This document shows positions 1 through 6,524 of a stretch of 6,860 nt of DNA, piece by piece. The notes below the pieces were generated by a model. The model was not told the origin of the DNA, ran no database searches, and worked only from the letters and a program-made list of their open reading frames with translations. Position 1 is the stretch's first letter, and every line of letters starts with the position of its first letter. The position numbers were made by a program, and so were the translations under genes. Source of the stretch: Flavobacteriales bacterium (GTDB lineage: Bacteria; Bacteroidota; Bacteroidia; Flavobacteriales_D; Crocinitomicaceae); the NCBI GenBank assembly GCA_947476515.1, contig CANJQZ010000105.1:1-6860 (forward strand), read 5' to 3'.

Positions 1-767
1 AACTTAATATGTTTGAAACGAAATTCTGATGGACTTTGTTCTTCTAGGTTTTGAAAGCAACTATAGGGAGAATAATCGTGTTCCTCGAACTTTTTTATAT
101 TGATTCCTTGATCAATTAGCGCCTGAAATAGCGATGCTAAACTGTGATTCCAACCAATCGTTTTGGTGCAAATAGTAGCGCCTGTATCTGCATAAGTTCC
201 TTGTGTTTCCTCAACTATTGGTCCGGAATTAAAATAGTCGTAGGCAAGAAACTCCAACTTGTCGTCAAAAGTCCAAATAAAGGGATGGAAATCAGCCATA
301 ATAAAATTACCTCCGGGTTTTAAAAAATGACCAATAATTTCTGCCCATTTTGAAATATCAGGAAGCCACCCGATGGTTCCGTAACTGGTAAATACTAGGT
401 CGAATTTTTCGTTCAAATGTTCTTTTAGTGAATAAATATCACAACAGATAAATTTTATTTCATTCCCCATTTCACTGCTTAAAGATTGCGCTGCATGTAT
501 TGCCCTTGGTGAAAAGTCAACTCCCGTAACATGTCCACCCATTCTTGCTAAACTAATGGAGTCTTGACCAAAATGACATTGTAAGTGGAGTATTTTTTTA
601 CCTTGAATATCTCCAAGGAGGTCGAGCTCTGGAGTTTTTAAAGAGCACCAACCTTTTTTAAATGCAGCTACATTATAAAAATCAGATTGGAGATGAATCG
701 CCACTTTTTCATCCCAAGCAATTTGGTTAATTTCTTTATAATTATCAGCTCCTGGCAACTTACTCAT
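1..767 (-). CDS. Class I SAM-dependent methyltransferase (partial, 3' end beyond left edge)
   Basis: I translated the minus strand from the ATG at 767-765 and found 255 codons without a stop up to the left edge. It begins MSKLPGADNYKEINQ and ends in CFQNLEEQSPSEFRFKHIK. Motif I is the variant ILHLQCHFGQDS (about residues 59-70), which replaces the common LDxGxGxG. It is followed by the acidic strand-2 end VTGVDFSPRAI (D84), CDIYSL (D110), FDLVFTSYGTIGWLPD (about 122-137) and LKPGG (149-153), the standard Rossmann methyltransferase order. The enzyme should transfer a methyl group from S-adenosylmethionine in the cytoplasm; its substrate cannot be told. No membrane segment or signal peptide is visible. 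Relatives with the LHLQCHFGQDS motif are, from memory, about 260-275 aa, so only a short tail is missing. The start is the first ATG after an AT-rich leader and has no clear Shine-Dalgarno. It is transcribed divergently from the kinase gene at 888. Confidence 0.9.
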   Translation of the reverse strand, partial: MSKLPGADNYKEINQIAWDEKVAIHLQSDFYNVAAFKKGWCSLKTPELDLLGDIQGKKILHLQCHFGQDSISLARMGGHVTGVDFSPRAIHAAQSLSSEMGNEIKFICCDIYSLKEHLNEKFDLVFTSYGTIGWLPDISKWAEIIGHFLKPGGNFIMADFHPFIWTFDDKLEFLAYDYFNSGPIVEETQGTYADTGATICTKTIGWNHSLASLFQALIDQGINIKKFEEHDYSPYSCFQNLEEQSPSEFRFKHIK

Positions 768-804
768 TTAATTATTTTTAGATCTGTTTTACTATTCTAT
801 TTTT

Positions 805-812
805 CAAAGCTA
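805..812 (-). promoter_or_regulatory. Putative -7 promoter element for the methyltransferase gene
   Basis: The minus strand reads TAGCTTTG, an exact match to the Bacteroidota -7 consensus TAnnTTTG. It lies 38 bp upstream of the methyltransferase ATG, leaving room for a leader of about 30 nt. No TTG (-33 element) is found 17-23 bp upstream, so only half of the usual promoter is present. Exact -7 matches also occur by chance inside coding sequence in this window (for example near 6302 and 6412). Its placement in the intergenic gap is the main support. Confidence 0.45.
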
Positions 813-829
813 CAATTATTGTTTAATTG
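813..829. promoter_or_regulatory. Palindrome CAATTA-N5-TAATTG, possible operator
   Basis: Two perfectly complementary 6-bp arms (813-818 and 824-829) are separated by TTGTT. The site abuts the minus-strand -7 element and ends 14 bp before the plus-strand -33 TTG. It therefore lies in the spacer of one divergent promoter and just upstream of the other, where a dimeric regulator could control both. The arms are AT-rich and short, so chance is a real alternative. There is no U-tract or GC-rich stem, so it is not a terminator. Confidence 0.3.
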
Positions 830-843
830 CTTTATTTCATAGG

Positions 844-871
844 TTGATAAAAGGGTAATTACTTATCTTTG
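844..871 (+). promoter_or_regulatory. Putative Bacteroidota-type promoter of the five-gene operon
   Basis: TTG at 844-846 (-33 element) is followed after 17 bp by TATCTTTG at 864-871, an exact fit to the -7 consensus TAnnTTTG. The spacer is within the 17-23 bp described for Flavobacterium-type promoters. Transcription would start at about 875-880, leaving a leader of only about 10 nt before the ATG at 888. It is the only complete TTG/TAnnTTTG pair I noticed upstream of any of the five plus-strand genes, so it probably drives all of them. A start site has not been shown. Confidence 0.6.
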
Positions 872-887
872 TCGGTAAAATTAGTAT

Positions 888-1811
888 ATGAAATTATTAA
901 CGGTAGGTAGTGTAGCTTTTGATGCCATTGAAACTCCCTTTGGGAAAACAGATAAGATTGTTGGTGGAGCTGGAACTTTCATCAGTTTAGCAGCCTCTTT
1001 TTTCTTGCCAGAGCAAGGAATTATTTCTGTTGTAGGAGAAGATTTTCCGAAAGAAGATCTTGCTGAAATGGAAGCAAAAGGAATTGATCTAGCAGGATTG
1101 CAAATAAAACTTGGAGAAAAAACTTTTTTCTGGTCTGGGAAATATCACAATGATATGAATTCTCGAGATACCTTGATAACAGAGTTAAATGTTTTAGGAA
1201 CTTTTGATCCAACGGTACCAGAAGCATACCAAGGCGCCCCCTATTTAATGCTGGGAAATTTAAGTCCAGAAGTGCAGCGTACCGTTATTGAGCGTTTGAC
1301 CGTGCGTCCAAAATTGATCGCGATGGACACGATGAATTTTTGGATGGATATTGCGCTGGATGAATTGAAAAAAACAATGAAGTTGATTGATGTTTTAATT
1401 ATTAATGATGAAGAAGCCCGTCAACTTTCTAATACTTATTCTCTCGTAAAAGCAGCAGCGCTTATTCAAGACATGGGTCCAAAAATTGTAATCATTAAAA
1501 AAGGTGAACACGGAGCCTTACTGTTCCACGGCTCACAAATGTTTTTTGCTCCTGCTTTGCCTCTTGAAGATGTATTTGACCCTACAGGTGCTGGTGATAC
1601 TTTTGCTGGTGGATTTATGGGATATATTGCTTCAAGCGATGACTATAGTTTTGAAAACATGAAACGCGCTATTATTGTTGGATCAGCGTTAGCTTCTTTC
1701 TGCGTGGAGAAGTTTGGTACAGCACGATTGAAAGAAATTAATAAAGAAGATCTCAATCAACGCATTAATCAATTTGTGCAATTGGCACATTTTCAAATGA
1801 TGGAGCTATGA
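888..1811 (+). CDS. PfkB/ribokinase-family sugar or nucleoside kinase
   Basis: A 307-aa cytoplasmic protein with the ribokinase fold. It shows the N-terminal Gly-Gly turn in IVGGAGTFIS (residues 24-33), the strand-helix IINDEEARQLS (171-181), the KKGEHGALL segment (204-212), and PfkB signature 2, DPTGAGDTFAGGFMGY (231-246). In that signature the GAGD forms the anion hole and D237 is the expected catalytic base. It should phosphorylate a hydroxyl group using ATP. The substrate is unknown: the N-terminal signature (GGAxxN in many sugar kinases) lacks the usual Asn here. The length is normal for the family, and all core motifs are intact, so it should be active. It is the first gene of the plus-strand operon, with a very short predicted leader and no clear Shine-Dalgarno. 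Its TGA overlaps the ATG of the DUF349 gene (ATGA, 4 nt). The family is certain; a label such as ribokinase, fructokinase or adenosine kinase would be a guess. Confidence 0.93.
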   Translation: MKLLTVGSVAFDAIETPFGKTDKIVGGAGTFISLAASFFLPEQGIISVVGEDFPKEDLAEMEAKGIDLAGLQIKLGEKTFFWSGKYHNDMNSRDTLITELNVLGTFDPTVPEAYQGAPYLMLGNLSPEVQRTVIERLTVRPKLIAMDTMNFWMDIALDELKKTMKLIDVLIINDEEARQLSNTYSLVKAAALIQDMGPKIVIIKKGEHGALLFHGSQMFFAPALPLEDVFDPTGAGDTFAGGFMGYIASSDDYSFENMKRAIIVGSALASFCVEKFGTARLKEINKEDLNQRINQFVQLAHFQMMEL

Positions 1812-3517
1812 TAAAATTTCAAGAGTTTATAGATCAAATTACCGTTTTAAATAATGCGGAAGATTTAGTAATCTTAGGAAAAGAGGCTGGAGCAATCCGA
1901 ACAGATTTCGAAGATTATTTATTGCATCAAGAAGGGCAATCCCAAATATTAAAAATTGAAGCTAAAGAAAAAGGTGAAGCATTTGAAGCTTTGGACTTTC
2001 AAACGATAAAAGAATCCTTTTACTTGATTTACAATCAATTTCAAGAAAGAAGAAAACAACAAGTAGCTTTAAAAACGACTCTTGAGAATGAGAATTTAAG
2101 ACTTAAGAGAAGTTTAATTCTGCGATTAAAGGAAATTATTGAAGGAGAAGAAAATATTTCCGCGGCATTTAATGCTTATAAAGAAATCCAAGAAACTTGG
2201 AAGAAAATAGGCGATATTCCCCGCGATAAAAGAGATGAAATTCAAAAAGAGTATTCTAGAATTCTAGAAATATTCTTTTATACCATGAAAATTTATCGAG
2301 AGATTAAGGATCATGATTATAAAAGAAACACTCAATTAAAACAAGGGATCATTCAACGCCTACAGCAACTAAGAAATACTTCAGGAGCCATTCGTGATTT
2401 AGAATCTAATTTAAGAATCTTGCAGGATGAGTGGGAAGATATTGGACCTGTAGCTCAAGAAGAATGGGAGGTAATCAAATCCAGTTATTGGGAGGCAGTT
2501 CGCTCTATTTATGATAAAATTAATAAGCATTATGATGAGCAAAGAACTGTTTTAGCAGCTAATATTGATCAAAAGAGAGCTTTGATTTTATCCCTTGCTG
2601 AGATTGTTGCTGCGAGCACATCAGAAATGAACCCTAAATCTTGGGATAAAGCAAGCCAAGAGGTAATAAAATTGCAAGACCATTGGAAGAAGATTGGAGC
2701 AGGTGCGAAAAAGGAAAATGAAGCGGTTTGGAAAGAATTCAGAGCCTTGTGTGATCAGTTTTTTGATGCGAAAAAGGCAGTTAATAAAGATGCAGAGGCT
2801 ATTTTTAAAAGTAATGCAGAAAAGAAAAAAGCACTTATAGCTGAGGTAGTGCTTATTCAAACTTCAACTGATTGGAAAAACGCTGCAGAAAAAATAATCA
2901 AATTTCAAAAAGCTTGGAAGGAAATTGGTAATGCTGGACAAAGATTTGAAAACAAACTTTGGTCGGAATTTAGAGCTGCATGTGATGTGTTTTTTAATGC
3001 AAGAACGCTAGCCAATAAAGAACAAGATGACGCATTACTTGTTAATTTGAAGGCGAAGGAAGAATTAATTTCTGAAATTGAAAATTATGTGGTCAGTGAA
3101 AAAAGCTTGGCTTTATCTGATTTTAAGCAATTCAGTCAAAGATTCGCCGCTTTAGGTCATGTTCCTGCAGCAAAAAAAGAAAGTATTTATAATTCTTATA
3201 AAAAAGCGTTGGATGAAAAGTATAACGCTCTTAAATTAGAAGGTAATGAGCGCTCTGCTGTTTTGTTTTCTGTTAAATTAGAAACTATAAATTCAAGTCC
3301 AGATAGAAGTAAGTTATTGCAAAAAGAACGCTTTGATATCAAGAGGCAAATTGATGTGCTGACTTCGGAGATGCTTCAATATGAAAATAATTTAGGCTTT
3401 TTCGCTAAATCAAAAGGCGCTGATGTATTGCGCAAAGAAGTGGAACAAAAAATTGATAAATCGAAGGAAGAAATATTGCGTTTAAAAACTAAATTAAAAT
3501 TAATCCCTAATGAATAG
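1808..3517 (+). CDS. DUF349 repeat protein (five tandem repeats, C-terminal coiled coil)
   Basis: A 569-aa, highly charged, almost wholly helical protein with no membrane segment or signal peptide, so probably cytoplasmic. The DUF349 hallmark, an aromatic residue followed by xxIG, recurs five times: TWKKIGDIP (W131), EWEDIGPVA (W209), HWKKIGAGA (W293), AWKEIGNAG (W370) and the degenerate RFAALGHVP (F446). The spacing is 76-84 residues. Repeats 3 and 4 also share the downstream W-x-EFRA-x-CD-x-FF block (about 308-319 and 385-396). The last 70 residues (about 500-566), rich in Lys, Glu and Leu, form a probable coiled coil containing ENNLGFFAKSKG (526-537). The biochemical role of DUF349 is not established to my knowledge; a scaffold or nucleic-acid/ribosome-binding role would be speculation. 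The ATG overlaps the kinase stop by 4 nt, and GGAG at 1802-1805 is too close to serve as a normal ribosome-binding site, so coupled reinitiation is likely. The stop overlaps the next gene by 8 nt. Confidence 0.92.
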   Translation: MIKFQEFIDQITVLNNAEDLVILGKEAGAIRTDFEDYLLHQEGQSQILKIEAKEKGEAFEALDFQTIKESFYLIYNQFQERRKQQVALKTTLENENLRLKRSLILRLKEIIEGEENISAAFNAYKEIQETWKKIGDIPRDKRDEIQKEYSRILEIFFYTMKIYREIKDHDYKRNTQLKQGIIQRLQQLRNTSGAIRDLESNLRILQDEWEDIGPVAQEEWEVIKSSYWEAVRSIYDKINKHYDEQRTVLAANIDQKRALILSLAEIVAASTSEMNPKSWDKASQEVIKLQDHWKKIGAGAKKENEAVWKEFRALCDQFFDAKKAVNKDAEAIFKSNAEKKKALIAEVVLIQTSTDWKNAAEKIIKFQKAWKEIGNAGQRFENKLWSEFRAACDVFFNARTLANKEQDDALLVNLKAKEELISEIENYVVSEKSLALSDFKQFSQRFAALGHVPAAKKESIYNSYKKALDEKYNALKLEGNERSAVLFSVKLETINSSPDRSKLLQKERFDIKRQIDVLTSEMLQYENNLGFFAKSKGADVLRKEVEQKIDKSKEEILRLKTKLKLIPNE

Positions 3518-4181
3518 TTTTGTTAATGCCTTATTATTGGCCCTTGCTTTTCCTCTTATGGCCTTGGCCATTGTAGTTGGATTTGATCTTCCTGTTGAAT
3601 TTTTAAAATCATCAGGAAAACAACTTTCTTTTGCAGAAGAGGTTTTTTGGGCTTTGGCATTATTGATGGGAATTCTCTCCTTGCGCAGAAGCACTAAACG
3701 ATGGATGGGAATGAAAATAGTTACCAATACCAAACGATTTCTTTTTAATCAAGCCATAAGTCAGGCAAGAAAAAAAAGAGTAATTGTCTACAATTGTATT
3801 GAGACTGCAGTTCTTATTTTCCTCGCGCTTGGCATTTATGTTCTGACGGTTAAAGCCATTGTTCCAGCGCTTGTCTTAGGAGTATTTGCGCTTGATTCCT
3901 TAGTTTTTCTTATGGTTGGAAATAAAGATAGATTTCGAGTTGGAATCTCATCCAAAGCCATCATCGTTGCAGATAGAGAAGTAATCGTAATTTATTTTGA
4001 AGGATTGAGAAAAGTAAGTGTGGATCAACAAACAATTTATTTTGATTACATCAAAGACTTACAACTTTCTTTTCCAACAAATTGTATCTTAGATGAAAAT
4101 AAAGCGGAAGCTTTAGAAGTACTTCAGAATTCACTAGACAAAGATAAGGTGATGTTCTATAACATGAATGAATGGAAATAG
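3510..4181 (+). CDS. Unknown four-helix integral membrane protein
   Basis: A 223-aa protein I do not recognise. By eye it has four hydrophobic helices at about residues 5-24, 43-58, 91-113 and 117-137. Between helices 2 and 3 lies a strongly basic loop (RRSTKRWMGMK ... QARKKR, 59-90), which by the positive-inside rule should face the cytoplasm. The C-terminal 85 residues are soluble and mainly beta-like (FRVGISSKAIIVADREVIVIYFEGL, then YFDYIKDLQLSF), which loosely recalls the membrane-attached bacterial PH-like domains; this is a guess from pattern only. The tail would also face the cytoplasm. The start overlaps the DUF349 stop by 8 nt and has no Shine-Dalgarno. An in-frame ATG this close to helix 1 and the intact reading frame support it. 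The end overlaps the sensor kinase start by 10 nt, so the two proteins are probably made together. It may be a membrane partner of that kinase (inference). Confidence 0.82.
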   Translation: MNSFVNALLLALAFPLMALAIVVGFDLPVEFLKSSGKQLSFAEEVFWALALLMGILSLRRSTKRWMGMKIVTNTKRFLFNQAISQARKKRVIVYNCIETAVLIFLALGIYVLTVKAIVPALVLGVFALDSLVFLMVGNKDRFRVGISSKAIIVADREVIVIYFEGLRKVSVDQQTIYFDYIKDLQLSFPTNCILDENKAEALEVLQNSLDKDKVMFYNMNEWK

Positions 4182-5533
4182 TAAAAATTCTTATCGTAGA
4201 AGATGATATAGGATTTGCATATTTGGTGCAGCACCAACTCACTAATTTAGGATTTGAATCTCAATTTATTCTCACCGTTCATACCCTAGAAGATGCAAGG
4301 TTAGCGCATTTAGAATTTGAAATAGATGTTATTTTATTGGACTTAAATTTACAAGAATCTCAGGGGATAGAAACTTTTAATGAAATCAATTCTATATTTC
4401 CAAGCGCCTCAATTATTGTGCTTACAGGTTTGGATGAAAAAGCACTAGCATTAAAAATAGTCGCAAAAGGAGCTCAAGATTATTTATTAAAAACAAATCT
4501 TTCTTCTCAAGTTTTAGAAAAGACCATTAATTATGGCATGCTTCGCAGAAAAGTCCGCATTGAACTTGCGAAATCTGAAAAAAAATACAAGGATGTTTTC
4601 CATAAATCACCACTTCCAATGCTTAAACTGGAAGGAAGCGAACTGATAATCGTTATGGCGAATCAGGCAGCACTGGATTTATATAGCGCAAAAACAGAGG
4701 TTTTTATAGGTCAATCTATTTATTCCTTTAATCAGTTTCCAGAGGAGAAGTTTATTGAACTCGAAACCTCTAATTCAATTCGAACCACTTTCAATCTCAT
4801 TAGCACCGACCGAAAATTAAAAATAATTGAAATAGTCATTAACAAATTGGAAGAAGGGGCCAATGATTTTATTGCCCTTATGATTGACAAAACAGAAGAG
4901 GTACTATTTGAGAAACAAAAATTCGATCTTATTAATCAAGCAGAAGAAAGGGAAAAGAAAAATATAGCAAGGGAATTGCATGATGGTTTAGGTCAGCAAA
5001 TGGTTTTATTGAATTTATTGTTTCAAAATATTGATGCAAGTAAGGAACAAGAAGCGCAAATGAATGACATTGGCTTGTTGCTTCAAACCTGTATCCGTGA
5101 AGTAAAGGAATTGGCTTATGATTTATTGCCTCCAGAATTAGATAAAGGGTTTTTACATGCTATTGATCGATTGAAAAATCGAATCAATACGATTGGGAAA
5201 ATAGAATTTGAATTGAATATTGGAAAAGAAATTTCAGAAAGTCATTTTGCTAATGTTGATAAATTCAATCTTTATCGAATTATTCAGGAAATTGTAAACA
5301 ATACGCTCAAGCATTCAAAAGCAACAAAGATTATCTTTAAATTGTATCAAAAAGAGAACAGTATTAATATTGAAATTATTGATAATGGGATTGGTTATGA
5401 TAACGATACGGCTAAAAAAGGTATGGGAATTCAAAATATTCAGCATCGATTAAAAATGTCAGGAATCAAAGGTGAATTGTTAAGTGCTCCCAATCAAGGC
5501 GTGAAGGTGAGATTGACATTAAGCGTCGGTTAG
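4172..5533 (+). CDS. Cytoplasmic hybrid sensor: receiver-PAS-HisKA_3 histidine kinase
   Basis: A 453-aa signalling protein. Receiver domain, residues 4-122: acidic pocket E10-D11-D12, phosphoacceptor D57 in ILLDLNLQES, T85 in IVLTG and K107 in DYLLKT, all intact. PAS-like domain about 137-240, opening with YKDVFHKSPLPMLKLEG. HisKA_3 dimerisation and phosphoacceptor region about 257-325, with H270 in ARELHDGLGQQ and the family's LPPELDKG. HATPase about 360-453: N box IQEIVNNTLKHSKA (N376, N377), G1 box DNGIGYD (404-410), G2 box KGMGIQNIQHRL (416-427). It should autophosphorylate on H270 and respond to a signal through PAS. No membrane segment is visible, so it is soluble. HisKA_3 kinases (NarX/DesK type) normally signal to LuxR/NarL-type regulators, but none is encoded in the window; the fused N-terminal receiver could be a phosphate sink, an input or a relay point. 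The ATG just before the first receiver strand fixes the start; it lies inside the preceding membrane-protein gene. Confidence 0.94.
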   Translation: MEIVKILIVEDDIGFAYLVQHQLTNLGFESQFILTVHTLEDARLAHLEFEIDVILLDLNLQESQGIETFNEINSIFPSASIIVLTGLDEKALALKIVAKGAQDYLLKTNLSSQVLEKTINYGMLRRKVRIELAKSEKKYKDVFHKSPLPMLKLEGSELIIVMANQAALDLYSAKTEVFIGQSIYSFNQFPEEKFIELETSNSIRTTFNLISTDRKLKIIEIVINKLEEGANDFIALMIDKTEEVLFEKQKFDLINQAEEREKKNIARELHDGLGQQMVLLNLLFQNIDASKEQEAQMNDIGLLLQTCIREVKELAYDLLPPELDKGFLHAIDRLKNRINTIGKIEFELNIGKEISESHFANVDKFNLYRIIQEIVNNTLKHSKATKIIFKLYQKENSINIEIIDNGIGYDNDTAKKGMGIQNIQHRLKMSGIKGELLSAPNQGVKVRLTLSVG

Positions 5534-5534
5534 T

Positions 5535-6524
5535 ATGATAAAGCAAAAAATATTAATAATTCGTTTAAGTTCTATTGGAGACATTGTGCTGACTTTTCAT
5601 GCGCTAAGATGTCTGAAGGAACAACTCCCTAATGCAGAAATTCATTTTCTTACCAAACCAGTATATAAGGAATTGTTGCTTTCTTGTAATCATATTGATC
5701 ATTTGATTTTACTGGAGGCTGATATTAAAAATACCCTTAAAACCATTAAAGCGCAGAACTTCACCCATATTATCGATTTACATAATAATCTACGCACGCG
5801 CCGCTTAACTTTTGGATTAACGAAACCAATCATCAAACGATTCAGGAAATTGAATCTTAAAAAATGGTTGCTCACTAGTTTTAAAGTTGATAAGCTGCCC
5901 CAAAAACATATTGTAGATCGATATATTGATACCCTTTCTGTTCTTGGAGTAATAAATGACCATATGAATACCTCGTTTCAAATTCCTAGTGCTGAGGAGG
6001 TATCCCTAGAATCTTTAGATATATTACCTAAAGAATTTTTGACGGTTGTGCTAGGCGCTCAATTTAGGACAAAAAAATTTCCTACGCATTTGCTCCTAAA
6101 AACACTTTTGTTCTATTCTAGACCAGTAGTTTTACTTGGAGGGAAAGATGAAATAGAGGCTGCAAATGAAATTCAAGAGGCTTTATCTTCTCAGAAAATT
6201 ATCAATTTATGCGGTACATTAAGTTTATTAGGTTCAGCAAGTATTATTAAACAATCGGGTAATATTTTGACTAATGACACAGGATTAATGCATATTGCAG
6301 CTATGTTTGATGTTCCTATTGTTTCTGTATGGGGAAATACAGTTCCATCTTTAGGCATGTATCCCTATCGTCCAGGAAAGGAAAACTCCGTAAAAATTCA
6401 TGAAGTTTTAGGTTTGAATTGTCGCCCTTGTTCTAAAATTGGATATCAAGAATGTCCAAAAGGACACTTTAATTGCATGGAAAAACAAGATATTGCTGCA
6501 ATTGCAAAGGACCTTGATTTTTAG
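5535..6524 (+). CDS. Glycosyltransferase family 9 (heptosyltransferase-like)
   Basis: A 329-aa GT-B fold enzyme of family GT9, which typically moves a heptose or related sugar from an ADP-sugar onto the LPS core at the inner face of the cytoplasmic membrane. Seen: N-terminal ILIIRLSSIGDIVLTFHALR (6-25) with the SSIGD motif and the conserved acidic residue D16; the acceptor-side segment HIIDLHNNLRTRRL (78-91); the interdomain GAQFRTKKFP (174-183); LLGGKDE (200-206); NLCGTLSLL (224-232); and the donor-site stretch ILTNDTGLMHIAA (244-256) leading to VSVWGNT. The tail has a cysteine cluster, C296, C299, C307 and C314, within RPCSKIGYQECPKGHFNCM, as in many GT9 enzymes. The length is normal. There is no signal peptide; association would be peripheral. 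It starts 1 nt after the sensor kinase stop, so it belongs to the same operon. Donor and acceptor are not determinable, so WaaC/WaaF names are not justified. Confidence 0.93.
   Translation: MIKQKILIIRLSSIGDIVLTFHALRCLKEQLPNAEIHFLTKPVYKELLLSCNHIDHLILLEADIKNTLKTIKAQNFTHIIDLHNNLRTRRLTFGLTKPIIKRFRKLNLKKWLLTSFKVDKLPQKHIVDRYIDTLSVLGVINDHMNTSFQIPSAEEVSLESLDILPKEFLTVVLGAQFRTKKFPTHLLLKTLLFYSRPVVLLGGKDEIEAANEIQEALSSQKIINLCGTLSLLGSASIIKQSGNILTNDTGLMHIAAMFDVPIVSVWGNTVPSLGMYPYRPGKENSVKIHEVLGLNCRPCSKIGYQECPKGHFNCMEKQDIAAIAKDLDF

Noticed and set aside
768..887. A possible small RNA or riboswitch in the divergent gap
   Set aside because: The gap is only 120 bp, the predicted operon leader is about 10 nt and the methyltransferase leader about 30 nt, which is too short for a structured aptamer; only one weak 6-bp palindrome is present.
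1021..1227. Minus-strand reading frame of 68 codons inside the kinase gene
   Set aside because: It lies wholly antisense to a well-supported PfkB gene, has low-complexity Leu/Phe-rich composition typical of the reverse of AT-rich coding, and shows no family motif.
2621..2860. Minus-strand reading frame of 79 codons inside the DUF349 gene
   Set aside because: Its Phe/Cys/Leu-rich translation is the mirror of Lys/Glu-rich coding on the other strand; there is no motif and no promoter.
3515..3522. TAGTTTTG matching the -7 consensus at the start of the membrane protein gene
   Set aside because: There is no TTG at 17-23 bp upstream, and the site lies at and after the start codon, so it could not drive this gene; such matches are expected by chance in AT-rich DNA.
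3500..3733. Minus-strand reading frame of 77 codons inside the membrane protein gene
   Set aside because: Antisense shadow of a real gene with no recognisable domain.
4051..4242. Minus-strand reading frame of 63 codons across the membrane protein/kinase junction
   Set aside because: It crosses two plus-strand genes, has no motif and no start context.
6302..6309. TATGTTTG matching the -7 consensus
   Set aside because: It is inside the GT9 coding sequence pointing towards the convergent hydrolase gene, with no plus-strand gene to serve; taken as background.
6412..6419. TAGGTTTG matching the -7 consensus
   Set aside because: Inside the GT9 gene near its end, with no downstream plus-strand gene in the window; background match.
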